A DNA stretch of 64,000 nt from Prosthecobacter sp. SYSU 5D2 (GCF_039655865.1 NZ_JBBYXL010000003.1:186001-250000); one strand, 5' to 3'; counted from the stretch's first letter, positions 48,852 to 58,547 are shown. Notes: a model not told the origin generated them from the sequence alone. Translations and numbers: made by a program.

Positions 48852-50156
48852 GTGTCCGCCCTTCTAATGGCCTCCTTCCGCACCGTCAAAGGCTTTCGCG
48901 ACTTCTTCCCCGAGGAGTGTGCGTTGCGCAATTATATCTTCGACACCTGGCGCTCTGTCGCGCGCCGCTATGGGTTTGTCGAATACGAAGCTCCTGTCGT
49001 GGAGTCCACCGACCTGTACCGCAAAAAAAGCGGCGACGAGATCACCAGCCAGCTCTTCTGCTTTTTGGACAAGGCTGAGCGGGAAATCTCCCTGCGGCCC
49101 GAGGTCACCCCTTCCCTGGCCCGTATGGCCACGACCCGTCATCGCGACTTTAAAAAGCCGATGAAGTGGTTTCAGATCGGCTCCTGCTTCCGCTATGAGG
49201 AACCGCAGGAAGGCCGCTCCCGCGAGTTCATCCAGTTCAATGCCGACATCCTGGGCGATGCCAGCCAGGGCACCGATGCGGAACTGGTGGCGCTGGCCAT
49301 TGATGTGATGCTGGCCTTCGGCATCCAGGCGGAGGATTTCATCATCCGCCTCAGCAACCGCCAGATCTGGACCACCTTCCTGGCGGACAACAACATCGCC
49401 GAAGAGCATACCAGCTCCTTCCTCCAGATCATTGACAAGATCGAGCGGGCGAAGCATGAAGACACGTCTAAAAAACTGGAGGCTATCGGTCTCAGCCTTG
49501 ATGTGGTGCGCGCCTTCATGGCGGCCACCGACGGCGAGCACCCTGCCTTCGCCACGCTGCGGGCGGACCTCAGTGCCCGAGGCCTCTGGCAGTATGTCAA
49601 AATTGACGCCAGCATCGTGCGCGGCCTCGCCTATTACACGGGCACCGTTTTTGAAGTCTTCGACCTGAAACACGGCCTGCGTGCCGTCGCAGGTGGCGGA
49701 CGTTATGACAAGCTGTGCGCGCTGATGAGCGACGGCAGCGTGGACATGCCCGCCGCCGGTTTTGCCATGGGGGATGTGGTGCTCGGCATCCTGCTTTCCA
49801 AGACTCCTGGAGCGCAGCTTGGCATCACGGATTATCTCAATGCCCAGCAGGGCGTAGAGGCCTACGTGGTCATCGCCGATGAAGCCCAGCGGCCGCATGC
49901 ACTGGCTACTGTGCAGGCCCTGCGCAGCGCCGGTGCGCGGGTGGACTTCAGCTTCAATGCGCAAAAAGTGAACAAGCAGTTTCAAGCGGCCGAAAACCAG
50001 AAGGCACGCCTGGCCATCGTCTTCGGCCAGGAGTATCCGCAAGTGGCCCTGAAGAACCTCGTCAGCCGCAGCCAGGAACTTGTCCCGGCTGAGCAGGTGG
50101 TGAGCCTGGTGTTGGAGGAACTGAAGAAGCCCATTCAGGGCAAAATGATCGCCTGA
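48852..50156 (+). CDS. hisS: Histidyl-tRNA synthetase
   Basis: The 434-residue class II synthetase has RTVKGFRDFFPEE at its N-terminus, motif 2 (FQIGSCFRYEEPQEGRSREFIQFNADILG), the histidine-binding LAYYTGTVFEVF, motif 3 (AVAGGGRYDKL) and a C-terminal anticodon-binding domain. An ATG five codons in (48867) is an equally good start. A strong terminator follows. Confidence 0.97.
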   Translation: MSALLMASFRTVKGFRDFFPEECALRNYIFDTWRSVARRYGFVEYEAPVVESTDLYRKKSGDEITSQLFCFLDKAEREISLRPEVTPSLARMATTRHRDFKKPMKWFQIGSCFRYEEPQEGRSREFIQFNADILGDASQGTDAELVALAIDVMLAFGIQAEDFIIRLSNRQIWTTFLADNNIAEEHTSSFLQIIDKIERAKHEDTSKKLEAIGLSLDVVRAFMAATDGEHPAFATLRADLSARGLWQYVKIDASIVRGLAYYTGTVFEVFDLKHGLRAVAGGGRYDKLCALMSDGSVDMPAAGFAMGDVVLGILLSKTPGAQLGITDYLNAQQGVEAYVVIADEAQRPHALATVQALRSAGARVDFSFNAQKVNKQFQAAENQKARLAIVFGQEYPQVALKNLVSRSQELVPAEQVVSLVLEELKKPIQGKMIA

Positions 50157-50173
50157 TACAAAGTCAGGATCGG

Positions 50174-50213
50174 AATCGGCAAAGCTGCCTGGCTTTGCCG
50201 ATTCTTGTTTTTA
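50174..50213 (+). terminator. Terminator of hisS
   Basis: GAATCGGCAAAGC (50174-50186) pairs perfectly with GCTTTGCCGATTC (50193-50205) around a 6-base loop, followed by TTGTTTTT. Confidence 0.93.
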
Positions 50214-50220
50214 AGCCCGG

Positions 50221-51660
50221 TTACCGGACGCGCTTCAGCATCTCCAATGTCTGAGCGGTGATCTTGACAGATGCCTCGCGCTCCACGCGGTTGGTTCCGA
50301 GCCAGGTTTCATAACCTCCCAAGTCAATGTGCGCAGGAGTGGGAAGGTAACCAAAGCTGCCATTGGCCAGCTCAATGGTGAAGGTGTTGGGAAAAGGGCT
50401 CCGGTCTTTGATCTCCAGGCCGATCTCGGTAAAGACCTCAAACGGGATGGCCGCGATGCCGAGTTCACCAATGCTGAAAGCCTGCGTCACGGTCTGGATG
50501 CGGTCCGGTTTGTAATCACGTGCAGCCAGAGTCCGCTCCGCGTAGGCCAGTTCGTGGCGATGAACCGGCGTTGTCTCTTTGGGCCGGGCCAGGACAGCTT
50601 CAGCGCGCGCAACCATCTCTGGTGTGGGCCGCCGCACCACGAGCTCCAGCTCATCTGCCGCCGCTTTCAAGGGCACCCAGTCCTGATGCTTCAGCGACTT
50701 CTGGACCTTGACGACTTCTTTCGCCAGGTCATTGGCCACCAGCTTGATCTTTTCATAGGGACCGTATTTCACTGCGGGGCTCTTGCCGCTGTAGTCATTG
50801 TTGTTCACATCTCCACAAGGGCCGTTCGCCAGCAGGCCGACAAACGGAGGCTCCTGCCGCTCCACTTCCAGCAAGTACTCCACCTGACGGCAAAACTCAC
50901 CAAAATAGTCTGCCGACAGATGCTCACGTGGCACCCCGCCAACATAGTGCAGCCAGTAATTCGCCATCAGGGCAAGTTGCCTGCCATCCAGCGCCTGGAC
51001 GGATAGGCAATACACCTCTGGATTGGTAGGGCCAGCAGGCTTGAGCAGGCGGGACCGGATCAGACCACCCGGATTCATCACGGCACGATCCTTTTCACCG
51101 AAAGGATTCGTCTCTGTCACGCCCTCTTTCAGCAGCCAGCGGCGGTTAAAGACATGCTGGGGCATCTGACCAGAACCCCACGCGATCCGCGCCGGCTCCA
51201 GATTCGTCACCGCACGCATGACTCCATCCACAATGCGGCTAATGATGAACTTCCGGTAGTCCAGCGATGTATTGGTATGGGATCCGGAAGAAACGCTGGA
51301 ATGCGTATGCGTGGCCGAAAACATCATGTTGCTGGTGGGAATGCCTGTGGCGGCCTCAATCTTGGCCTTGGCCTCGTCCCAGTTTTCACGCGGCATGGAA
51401 ATATTATCCGCCACCGCAAACGCCAGCCGGGTGGTCCCATCATCCAGCACCAGGCAGCGCACATGCAGTTCATCATGCACGTGGCTGGCGATCGGCCGTG
51501 GGGCGAAGTTTCCGACAATCTCCAGCCCCAATGGCGGAGTGATATTGCTGGTCGCCGCACCTGCTTTGAACACGCGTGCCGCCCCCGCATCCTGGGCTCT
51601 TCCCACGCCTGACCAACCCATCAGCAAAACAGAAACCCAAACATAAGCCGTTATTTTCAT
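50221..51660 (-). CDS. Exported neutral ceramidase-like hydrolase
   Basis: From Met 51660 the product has 479 residues with a signal peptide (about 1-22). The domain starts FKAGAATSNITPPLG, the hallmark of the neutral/alkaline non-lysosomal ceramidase N-terminal family. Zinc-ligand candidates include His in SATHTHSS, and the GPCGDVNNNDY block is also typical. Planctomycetes and Verrucomicrobia have many such genes, and true ceramide hydrolysis has rarely been shown for them. The longer frame to 51771 lacks a signal sequence at its start. Confidence 0.88.
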   Translation of the reverse strand: MKITAYVWVSVLLMGWSGVGRAQDAGAARVFKAGAATSNITPPLGLEIVGNFAPRPIASHVHDELHVRCLVLDDGTTRLAFAVADNISMPRENWDEAKAKIEAATGIPTSNMMFSATHTHSSVSSGSHTNTSLDYRKFIISRIVDGVMRAVTNLEPARIAWGSGQMPQHVFNRRWLLKEGVTETNPFGEKDRAVMNPGGLIRSRLLKPAGPTNPEVYCLSVQALDGRQLALMANYWLHYVGGVPREHLSADYFGEFCRQVEYLLEVERQEPPFVGLLANGPCGDVNNNDYSGKSPAVKYGPYEKIKLVANDLAKEVVKVQKSLKHQDWVPLKAAADELELVVRRPTPEMVARAEAVLARPKETTPVHRHELAYAERTLAARDYKPDRIQTVTQAFSIGELGIAAIPFEVFTEIGLEIKDRSPFPNTFTIELANGSFGYLPTPAHIDLGGYETWLGTNRVEREASVKITAQTLEMLKRVR

Positions 51661-51748
51661 CTGACGAATACGCCGGCCCGGAAAAGGATCATTCGGCAAA
51701 TGTATCCGTCGCTCGCGAAGTTCTGGAAACCTCGCCCACCACGGAATA

Positions 51749-52726
51749 ATGGACGCTTTCACCGCTCTCACTCACGTGTCTTCCGCTCCCCCCATCGCGT
51801 CCAAAATCATCCCCTCTTCATTAGGCCGCATCGCCATCATCGGTGCCGGGGCCGTCGGCTGTTATTATGGTGGCAGGCTGGCCCAGCATGGGCATGACGT
51901 GCATTTCCTGATGCGCAGTGATTATGAAACGGTGGTCCGTGACGGCCTCCGCATCACCAGCCCTCAAGGGGATGCGCGCATCCAAGTCAATGCCCACCGC
52001 ACAACCGCTGAAATTGGCCCCTGCGACCTCATTATCATCGCCATGAAGGTCACGTCCAATGCCGCCCTGCTGGATCTCATCCCGCCGCTGCTGCATGAAA
52101 ACACCGTCCTGCTGACACTACAGAACGGCCTCGGCAATGAGGAGTTTCTGGCGCAGAACTTTGGTATCGAGCGTGTGCTCGGCGGCCTCTGTTTCGTCTG
52201 CATCAACCGCATCGCGCCGGGTGTCATTCACCACATTGCCCAGGGCCGCATCAACATGGGTGAGCACACCCGTACTCCCCTGCCCCGGACGCATCAAATC
52301 GCCGCTGAGTTTCAGCGCAGCCTCATTGATGCCCATGTCGTGGAAAGCCTGGCCGCCGCCCGCTGGCAAAAACTCGTCTGGAACATTCCCTTCAACGGCC
52401 TCTCCATCGCCGCCGGAAGCATTGATACCGAGACCATCCTTGCGGCCCCTGCCCTCGAAGCCCGCGTCCGCGCCCTCATGGCGGAGATCATCCAAACCGC
52501 CACCGCCCTGGGCCACACCCTGCCGGACAACCTCATCGAGACCATGGTCGCCAACACCCGGACCATGGCCGCCTATAAACCCTCCTCACTCATTGATTTC
52601 CTGGAAGGTCGCGAAGTCGAATTGGAGGCCATCTGGGGCGAACCCATCCGCCAGGCTGCCGGTGCAGGCCTGGAGATGCCGCTGGTGCAAAGTCTGTATC
52701 ATGAACTGAAGGCACGACTGGGCTGA
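51749..52726 (+). CDS. panE: Ketopantoate reductase-type dehydrogenase
   Basis: The 325-residue protein has a Rossmann NADPH site (IAIIGAGAVGCYYGGRLAQHGHDV), the KVTSNA segment with the general-acid Lys region, and the C-terminal helical domain with KLVWNIPFNGLS, matching ApbA/PanE. It would reduce 2-dehydropantoate to pantoate for coenzyme A, though paralogues act on other 2-keto acids. It is followed by a methyltransferase gene after 13 bases. Confidence 0.88.
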   Translation: MDAFTALTHVSSAPPIASKIIPSSLGRIAIIGAGAVGCYYGGRLAQHGHDVHFLMRSDYETVVRDGLRITSPQGDARIQVNAHRTTAEIGPCDLIIIAMKVTSNAALLDLIPPLLHENTVLLTLQNGLGNEEFLAQNFGIERVLGGLCFVCINRIAPGVIHHIAQGRINMGEHTRTPLPRTHQIAAEFQRSLIDAHVVESLAAARWQKLVWNIPFNGLSIAAGSIDTETILAAPALEARVRALMAEIIQTATALGHTLPDNLIETMVANTRTMAAYKPSSLIDFLEGREVELEAIWGEPIRQAAGAGLEMPLVQSLYHELKARLG

Positions 52727-52739
52727 AAATCATACCTCC

Positions 52740-53447
52740 ATGCAAGACTCTACCCCCGCCCCCAAGATCGCTTTCGACGAAGCCCACGCGGCTGCGTATG
52801 ACACCAACTTTGCCAAGCTGGCCCCCATCCGCGATACGCTGCATCTGCTCACCGATGCCGTTTTTTCACCTCTGCCTGCCAATGCCCGCATCCTCTGCGC
52901 CGGTGCCGGAACCGGAGCGGAGATCATGCATCTGGCGCAAAAAAATCCCGGCTGGCATTTCACCGCCGTGGAGCCCTCCGCTCCCATGCTGGCCGTCTTC
53001 CGCCGCAAGGCGGAGGAAGGTGGCATCGCGGCACGTTGCACCTTCCATGAGGGATATCTGGAAAGCCTTCCGCCCATGGACGCCTTTGATGCCGCCACCT
53101 CTCTGCTCGTTTCCCATTTCATTCTCTCCCGCACAGACCGTGTTGGTTATTTCCGGGAAATCTCCATTCGTCTCCGCCCCGGCGGCCTGCTGGTCAGCGC
53201 CGACCTCGCCTATGACATGACTTCACCTGCTTATCCAGGCCTCCTGGATGTGTGGATGCGAATGATGACCGGTGCCGACGTACCTGAAGAAAAGCTGGAG
53301 TCCATGCGGGCTGCCTATGGCCGGGATGTGGCCATGCTGCCTATGGAGGAAGTCAGCGCGATCCTGGTCGCCGGGGGCTTTGAAAATCCCACGCTCGTGA
53401 TGCAGGCCGGCCTCATCCACTCCTGGTACGCAGCCACCTCACATTGA
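52740..53447 (+). CDS. Class I SAM-dependent methyltransferase
   Basis: The 235-residue protein has the SAM-binding motif I ILCAGAGTGAEIMHLAQ (about 58-74), motif II/III with FTAVEPSAPML and a post-motif FREISIRLRPGGLLVSADL. It belongs to the broad ubiE/Methyltransf_25 group; the substrate is unknown. It is co-oriented with panE, PNP and folP genes. Confidence 0.9.
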   Translation: MQDSTPAPKIAFDEAHAAAYDTNFAKLAPIRDTLHLLTDAVFSPLPANARILCAGAGTGAEIMHLAQKNPGWHFTAVEPSAPMLAVFRRKAEEGGIAARCTFHEGYLESLPPMDAFDAATSLLVSHFILSRTDRVGYFREISIRLRPGGLLVSADLAYDMTSPAYPGLLDVWMRMMTGADVPEEKLESMRAAYGRDVAMLPMEEVSAILVAGGFENPTLVMQAGLIHSWYAATSH

Positions 53448-53488
53448 GGAAGATTTGCATTTCGGTCTGCCAGGGACATTGATCCGCC

Positions 53489-54247
53489 ATGTCCATCGCC
53501 GCCCTGGAAAAAGCCTGCCCGGAAACTGCCATCGTGCTCGGCTCCGGCCTGGGAAGCGTGGCGGAGGCTTGGGGCATCGAAGCGGAGGTTGCCTATGCAG
53601 ACATTCCTGGCCTTAGCGCCTCCACCGTGCCCGGTCATGCAGGCCGTTTTGTCCTCAGCCGGGTTCATGGAAAACCGGTTCTCATCGCCCAGGGACGGCG
53701 TCATTTGTATGAGGGGCTTACGGCACACGAAGTGACCGCCGGCATCCGCTTCATGCACACATTTGGTGTTAAGCGCATCATCCTCACCAATGCCGCCGGG
53801 GCCATCAATGCCAGCTTCGCCGTCGGTGACCTCATGCTCATCACGGATCATCTGAACCTCCTGGGCAGCACGCCTCTGCTCGGCGGACCGCATTTTCATG
53901 ACATGAGCGAGGTCTATTCCGCCCCCTGGCGCGCGCGTTTCATTGAGGCCGCCAGCCAGCTCCGCCTGCCGCTGCACCAGGGCGTTTATGCCGCCACGCT
54001 CGGACCGCAATATGAAACCCCCGCCGAGATCCGCATGATGCGCACCCTCGGTGCTGACGCTGTCGGCATGTCCACCGTGCCGGAGGCCATCCAGGCTCGC
54101 GCGCTCGGCATGGAAGTAGCCGGCATCTCCATGCTCACGAATTGGGCTGCCGGGCTCAAAGCGCAGACCTTGGACCACTCGGAAGTCGTCAGCACCGGCC
54201 GAGCGTCCTCCGCAAATCTGGCGGCGTTGTTGAAATCAGTGTTGTGA
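53489..54247 (+). CDS. punA: Purine nucleoside phosphorylase (trimeric type)
   Basis: The 252-residue enzyme has the family blocks VLGSGLGSVAEAW (phosphate loop), VPGHAGRFV, GRRHLYEGL, TNAAGAINASFAVGDLMLITDHLN and GPQYETPAEIRMMRTLGADAVGMST. The base-site Asn in LTNWAAGL fits 6-oxopurine (inosine/guanosine) specificity. It releases hypoxanthine or guanine and ribose 1-phosphate for purine salvage. Confidence 0.94.
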   Translation: MSIAALEKACPETAIVLGSGLGSVAEAWGIEAEVAYADIPGLSASTVPGHAGRFVLSRVHGKPVLIAQGRRHLYEGLTAHEVTAGIRFMHTFGVKRIILTNAAGAINASFAVGDLMLITDHLNLLGSTPLLGGPHFHDMSEVYSAPWRARFIEAASQLRLPLHQGVYAATLGPQYETPAEIRMMRTLGADAVGMSTVPEAIQARALGMEVAGISMLTNWAAGLKAQTLDHSEVVSTGRASSANLAALLKSVL

Positions 54248-54276
54248 TTTGCCCGCAAATCGCCTGAACTGCGCGC

Positions 54277-55125
54277 ATGAATTTCCACTGGCGTATCCAC
54301 GGGCTGGACCATGACCTCACCCATCGCGGCCTGGTCATGGGCATCGTCAATGTCACCCCGGACTCCTTTTCCGATGGCGGACGTTACCTGGATACCGGCC
54401 GTGCCGTCGAGCACGCTCTGACCCTCGTATCCGAAGGGGCCGACATCCTCGACATCGGCGGCGAATCCACCCGCCCTGGTGCCGATCCTGTGGAAGAGGC
54501 CGAAGAGCTAAAGCGTGTGCTGCCCGTCATCCGCGCCGTCCGTTCGCAGACCAAGACCCTCATCTCCATTGATACGATGAAGGCCAGCGTCGCCCGCGCC
54601 GCGCTGGAAGCCGGGGCCGACATCATCAACGACGTCACCGGTCTGCGTGGAGATCCCCTCATGCTGCGCATGGCCGCCGATAGCGAAGCCGGGCTCGTCG
54701 TCATGCACATGATCGGCACCCCACGCACCATGCAAAAGCAGCCCGAATACCGCGATGTTGTGGCCGAGGTTCAAGATTACTTCACCCAACGCCTGCGAAT
54801 CCTGGCCGATCTCGGCATAGCCTCCGAGCGTGTCGTGCTGGACCCCGGCTTCGGTTTTGGCAAAACGCTGGAACACAACATTTCCCTCATGCAGTCACTG
54901 CCGGACCTCACCGTCCAGGGCCGCCCCGTCCTGGTGGGCGTCTCCCGCAAAAGCATGATCAGCAAGCTGCTGGAAACGGAGGATGTGGAAGACCGCGACT
55001 GGCCTACGGTTGCTCTCACCGCCCACTCCCGCGAGCTCGGCGCCCGCATCGTCCGCGTGCATGATGTAAAACCCAATGTCCACGCCATGCGCATGACCGA
55101 AGCGATCTTGGGCAACAAGGAGTGA
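54277..55125 (+). CDS. folP: Dihydropteroate synthase
   Basis: The 282-residue TIM-barrel enzyme has the pterin/phosphate motifs MGIVNVTPDSFSDGG, IGGESTRPGA, ISIDTMKASVA, DIINDVTGLR and VLDPGFGFGKTLEHN, and RPVLVGVSRKSMI. It joins the pterin pyrophosphate to p-aminobenzoate in folate synthesis and is the sulfonamide target. Its TGA stop is the first base-pairing part of a tandem palindrome (55123-55163). Confidence 0.97.
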   Translation: MNFHWRIHGLDHDLTHRGLVMGIVNVTPDSFSDGGRYLDTGRAVEHALTLVSEGADILDIGGESTRPGADPVEEAEELKRVLPVIRAVRSQTKTLISIDTMKASVARAALEAGADIINDVTGLRGDPLMLRMAADSEAGLVVMHMIGTPRTMQKQPEYRDVVAEVQDYFTQRLRILADLGIASERVVLDPGFGFGKTLEHNISLMQSLPDLTVQGRPVLVGVSRKSMISKLLETEDVEDRDWPTVALTAHSRELGARIVRVHDVKPNVHAMRMTEAILGNKE

Positions 55126-55163
55126 GGCCATCCTGGCCTCAAATTGAGGGCGGGACGCCCTCA
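55123..55163. repeat. Tandem 8-base-pair palindromes between folP and the YggS gene
   Basis: Two hairpins of the same design lie in a row: TGAGGCCA-TCC-TGGCCTCA (55123-55141) and TGAGGGCG-GGA-CGCCCTCA (55145-55163), with 8-base perfect stems and 3-base loops. No T-run follows. They may act as a REP-like element or a processing barrier for the two converging transcripts. Confidence 0.7.
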
Positions 55164-55174
55164 CGCCTTGCCCT

Positions 55175-55861
55175 CTACCTCCCCCGCGCCCCAAAAATGG
55201 CACTGCCCACGCGCACAATGGTGGCCCCTTCCTCAATGGCCACTTCGAAGTCATGGCTCATGCCCATGGAAAGCACCGGCAATGGCGCTCCTCCCAACTT
55301 TTCCAGCTCATCCCGGATCTCCCGAAGCTGGCGGAAATAACGGCGGCTTTTCTCCGCATTGGGATCAAAAGGCGGGATGCACATCACTCCCTGGATATAA
55401 AGCCGGTCCAGCTCATACAGTGCCTCCAGTTGCGCCCGGATGGCAGATGGCGTGAAGCCATGCTTGGAGGATTCCGCCGCCAGGTTGATCTCAATGAGCA
55501 CCTTTGGATGCAGCCCCAGTTCCCCTCCGATGCGGTTGATGTCCTTCGCGATGTCCACCGAATCCACCGCATGGATCATCTGCACCAACGGCAGGACCTT
55601 GCGCACCTTGTTGGACTGCAAAGGGCCGATGAGATGCCACTGCAATTTTCCCGGAAGTTGCGGCTGCTTCAGCAGGATTTCCTGCACCCGGTTTTCGCCA
55701 AACAGAAGCTGCCCCGCGTCCACTGCTTCATGGATCGTTTCCACCGGATACGTCTTGGAGACGGCCAGCAGATCCACATCGCCCGCCTTGCGGCCTGATC
55801 GTTCGGCAGATTTAGTTAGGCGGTCACGGATTTCCTGGAGACGGTCAGCGATGTCAGACAT
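55175..55861 (-). CDS. YggS/ProsC-type PLP-binding protein
   Basis: From Met 55861 (MSDIADR) the product has 228 residues. The PLP lysine lies in LLAVSKTYP (about 36), and FGENRVQEI, WHLIGPLQSNKV, LSMGMSHDFEVAI and TIVRVGSAIFG are the family signatures. The single-domain barrel has no racemase C-domain. It keeps PLP in balance and affects amino acid homeostasis. It converges on folP. Confidence 0.95.
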   Translation of the reverse strand: MSDIADRLQEIRDRLTKSAERSGRKAGDVDLLAVSKTYPVETIHEAVDAGQLLFGENRVQEILLKQPQLPGKLQWHLIGPLQSNKVRKVLPLVQMIHAVDSVDIAKDINRIGGELGLHPKVLIEINLAAESSKHGFTPSAIRAQLEALYELDRLYIQGVMCIPPFDPNAEKSRRYFRQLREIRDELEKLGGAPLPVLSMGMSHDFEVAIEEGATIVRVGSAIFGARGR

Positions 55862-55900
55862 GCCTCGCATCTGAGCGAAGACCCGTCGGGCCGCAAGCGG

Positions 55901-56767
55901 TCACTTCGCCCCAGGCTTGAGATGTTTGTCAAAAAAGGCCAGCACCAGAGGACGGAGATCTTTCTGTTTCGGCTGCAAATGAAAGGTGTGCGGCGCTTCC
56001 GGAATGATCTCCAGATGATGCTCGATACCCTTCTCCGCCAGGGCTTTGGCCAGAATCTCCGACTGACTCACATCTACGGTTTTGTCCGCTGTGCCATGGA
56101 GGATCAGAAAAGGCGGATCATTTTTATCCAGGTAGGTGGTGACAGAGAAGGCTTTATAAAGCGCCGGATTCTCCGCCAGGGTGGCGCGCAGCACAGAGAG
56201 ATCCTTACCTCGTTGCACCAGATCCGTGGGGCCATACATGTCCACCACGCAGCTCACCTGGCAGGAGTATTCCCCATACGGACCCGCCGGATCCAGACCA
56301 TCCCTGGCTTGTGTCACGCCCACCATGCTGACCAGGTGACCGCCGGCGGAACCGCCAATCACGCCGATGTGATCCGGGTCCACCTTCAGCCGTTCCGCAT
56401 TGGCCCGCAGCCAGCGCACCGCTGTCTTGCAATCATGCAGGTTCTGCGGCCATGCTGGCTTTTCGCTCTTCGTGGAATGCAGCAGGTAGTCAATGCTCAT
56501 GCAGACATAGCCATGCCCTGCCAGGGTCGTACCAATGTTGATCTCCCGCTTGGCATCCTTGATCCCGCCCGCCCAACCACCGCCATGGATGATCACCACA
56601 GCAGGATGCTTTTTCCCTTCCTGTGCTGCTGGCAGATAAAGATCCGCCTTTTCCGTACGGCCTTCCGCCAGATATGCGATGTCTTTTTCAATGCGGACCT
56701 CCGGTTCTGCTGCCGCGACGAGCAGAGTGCCGATGAGGATGGAGAGAATGGTGCTACGAAAAAACAT
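55901..56767 (-). CDS. Exported BD-FAE/lipase-like alpha/beta hydrolase
   Basis: From Met 56767 the product has 288 residues with a signal peptide (about 1-20). HGGGWAGG is the oxyanion region, GGSAGGHL holds the nucleophile Ser, and Asp (HGTADKTV) and His (APHTFHL) complete the triad. The family (BD-FAE, acetyl-xylan esterase-like) removes acetyl or feruloyl groups from polysaccharides. It is the third such secreted esterase in the window. Confidence 0.9.
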   Translation of the reverse strand: MFFRSTILSILIGTLLVAAAEPEVRIEKDIAYLAEGRTEKADLYLPAAQEGKKHPAVVIIHGGGWAGGIKDAKREINIGTTLAGHGYVCMSIDYLLHSTKSEKPAWPQNLHDCKTAVRWLRANAERLKVDPDHIGVIGGSAGGHLVSMVGVTQARDGLDPAGPYGEYSCQVSCVVDMYGPTDLVQRGKDLSVLRATLAENPALYKAFSVTTYLDKNDPPFLILHGTADKTVDVSQSEILAKALAEKGIEHHLEIIPEAPHTFHLQPKQKDLRPLVLAFFDKHLKPGAK

Positions 56768-56829
56768 GATTCCAGGAAACGTCACGACGGCTGTTTTTAT
56801 CTCCTCCGAAATGGAGGAGTGCCGACTTT

Positions 56830-57447
56830 TTACACGGTCAGTCCCTGCTTACGCGCCCACGCTTCCAGGTCAGCCTCCAGCCGGTCATGGGCCAGATGAT
56901 GATAGTGATGCACGTCAAAGCCGAGCTTCTGCGCCGTGGCGATGTTTGGCTCCAGATCATCAATGTAAAACGTCTGCGACGGGTCCAGATCCAGTTCCTG
57001 AATGGTCACCCGAAAGATCTCCTCCCCCGGCTTGCTGCATTTGGCGGAGTAAGAGTACACCCCGCCGCTGAAGGGACGGAAGATGTCAAACGTGCGCAAA
57101 AGGTAGTCCTTGTGCAGGCCGCTGGTATTGGAGAGCAGCTTCATCGGCACCTTTCCCACCAGCGGGGCCAGCGAGCGTTTCATCGCCTCATTCTCCGTGA
57201 AAATATCGCACCAGATCGCTTCAAATTCCGCCGCCGTTCCTTCAAACTCCAGCGCCTGGATGGCCGCCCGCACAAAGGTGTCATCATCCATGTCCCCATT
57301 TTCAAAAGGCCCCTTGATGTCCTCCAGCCTTTCCGAAAGTGCCTCTGGCGGAAACGGGCAGCGCTCCGACACCCTCAGTGCGGCGACGCTGAAATCAAAG
57401 AAAGTGAGCACGTTGCCGATATCAGAAAGGAGGACGGGGGAAGGCAT
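56830..57447 (-). CDS. HAD-family phosphatase (YihX-like)
   Basis: From Met 57447 the product has 205 residues. Motif I is DIGNVL, with Gly in place of the usual second Asp, as in YihX-type phosphatases; motif II is LLSNTSG, motif III is the Lys in CSKPGEEIF and motif IV is FYIDDLEPN. It probably dephosphorylates a sugar phosphate or similar small molecule. It lies 62 bases upstream of the hydrolase gene on the same strand. Confidence 0.88.
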   Translation of the reverse strand: MPSPVLLSDIGNVLTFFDFSVAALRVSERCPFPPEALSERLEDIKGPFENGDMDDDTFVRAAIQALEFEGTAAEFEAIWCDIFTENEAMKRSLAPLVGKVPMKLLSNTSGLHKDYLLRTFDIFRPFSGGVYSYSAKCSKPGEEIFRVTIQELDLDPSQTFYIDDLEPNIATAQKLGFDVHHYHHLAHDRLEADLEAWARKQGLTV

Positions 57448-57584
57448 AAAGGCTCTATGGCAAGCCTTGGCCAAAGTTGCAAGCAGCAGGACCGTCACCT
57501 CCGCCGCGCCCGTTTACCAATCCCCCTCCTCTCCCCGCGATTCCTCTTGCCTCCCCCCACCGTCTTCATTAACGCTGGTGCTAC

Positions 57585-58547
57585 ATGGAATCCGCAGCCC
57601 AACCCTTCCGCATCGGCGTCGCCGGTGTCGGTGCCATCGGTAAAAATCATGCCCGCATCATGGCGGAGATCGCCAGCCGCAGTGAAGGCACCGTCACCTT
57701 TGCCGCTGTTTATGATGCCGACCCCGCACGCGCCGCCGACTTCGCCGCCCAATATGGCACCCAGGCCGCGAGTGATCTGGCCGACTTCGCCGCCCGTGTG
57801 GATGCTGCCACCGTCGCCGTTCCCACCATCTATCACCGTCGCGTCGCCGAGCCGCTCATGGAAAAGGGCGTCCATGTCATGGTGGAAAAGCCCATCAGCG
57901 AATCTTATGACGAGGCTCAAGCACTGATCGGGCTGGCCCAGACCAAAAACGTCATCCTCCAGGTCGGTCACATCGAGCGCTTCAACCCTGTGCTGCGCCA
58001 GCTCGAAGACCGCATGGACCACCCACGGTTCATTGAGGTCCACCGCCTTTCCCCCTTCCCCAACCGCAGCATGGACATCGGTGTTGTCCTGGACGTCATG
58101 ATCCATGACATCGAAATCGTTCTCCACTTGGTCAAGTCTCCACTTGTACAGATTGACGCCGTGGGCATCCCCGTGCTGACCAAGCGCGAGGACATCGCCA
58201 ACGCCCGCTTTAAATTCGCCAACGGCTGCATCGCCAACCTGACCGCCAGCCGCATCAGCCCGGAGAAGATGCGCAAAATCCGCGTTTTCCAGCAGGATTC
58301 ATATCTTTCGCTCGACTATCAGGAACAAAGCGGGTGGATCTATAAAAAGGACGGCATGCAGATCGTCCGCGAAGCCGTGGAAGTGGAGAAGGACGAACCT
58401 TTGAAGCTGGAGATCGCCGCCTTCGTTGAATGCGCCCGCCATGGCAAGCGCCCCGTCGTCACCGGCCAGGAAGGTGCCGAGGCCGTCCGCATCGCCCTGG
58501 AAATCACTGACCAGATTGAGAAAAACGCGGCGCTGGGAGAGAAGTGA
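57585..58547 (+). CDS. Gfo/Idh/MocA oxidoreductase (possible GnnA-type)
   Basis: The 320-residue protein has an N-terminal NAD-binding fold (FRIGVAGVGAIGKNHARIM), the EKPISESYDEAQ segment with the catalytic Lys, and a C-terminal beta-sheet domain including GHIERFNPVL. Family members oxidise sugars or UDP-sugars. The nearby lpxB and the IERFNP pattern suggest a UDP-GlcNAc 3-dehydrogenase (GnnA-like) role in 3-amino lipid A synthesis, but no GnnB aminotransferase gene is seen here, so this stays inference. Confidence 0.88.
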   Translation: MESAAQPFRIGVAGVGAIGKNHARIMAEIASRSEGTVTFAAVYDADPARAADFAAQYGTQAASDLADFAARVDAATVAVPTIYHRRVAEPLMEKGVHVMVEKPISESYDEAQALIGLAQTKNVILQVGHIERFNPVLRQLEDRMDHPRFIEVHRLSPFPNRSMDIGVVLDVMIHDIEIVLHLVKSPLVQIDAVGIPVLTKREDIANARFKFANGCIANLTASRISPEKMRKIRVFQQDSYLSLDYQEQSGWIYKKDGMQIVREAVEVEKDEPLKLEIAAFVECARHGKRPVVTGQEGAEAVRIALEITDQIEKNAALGEK

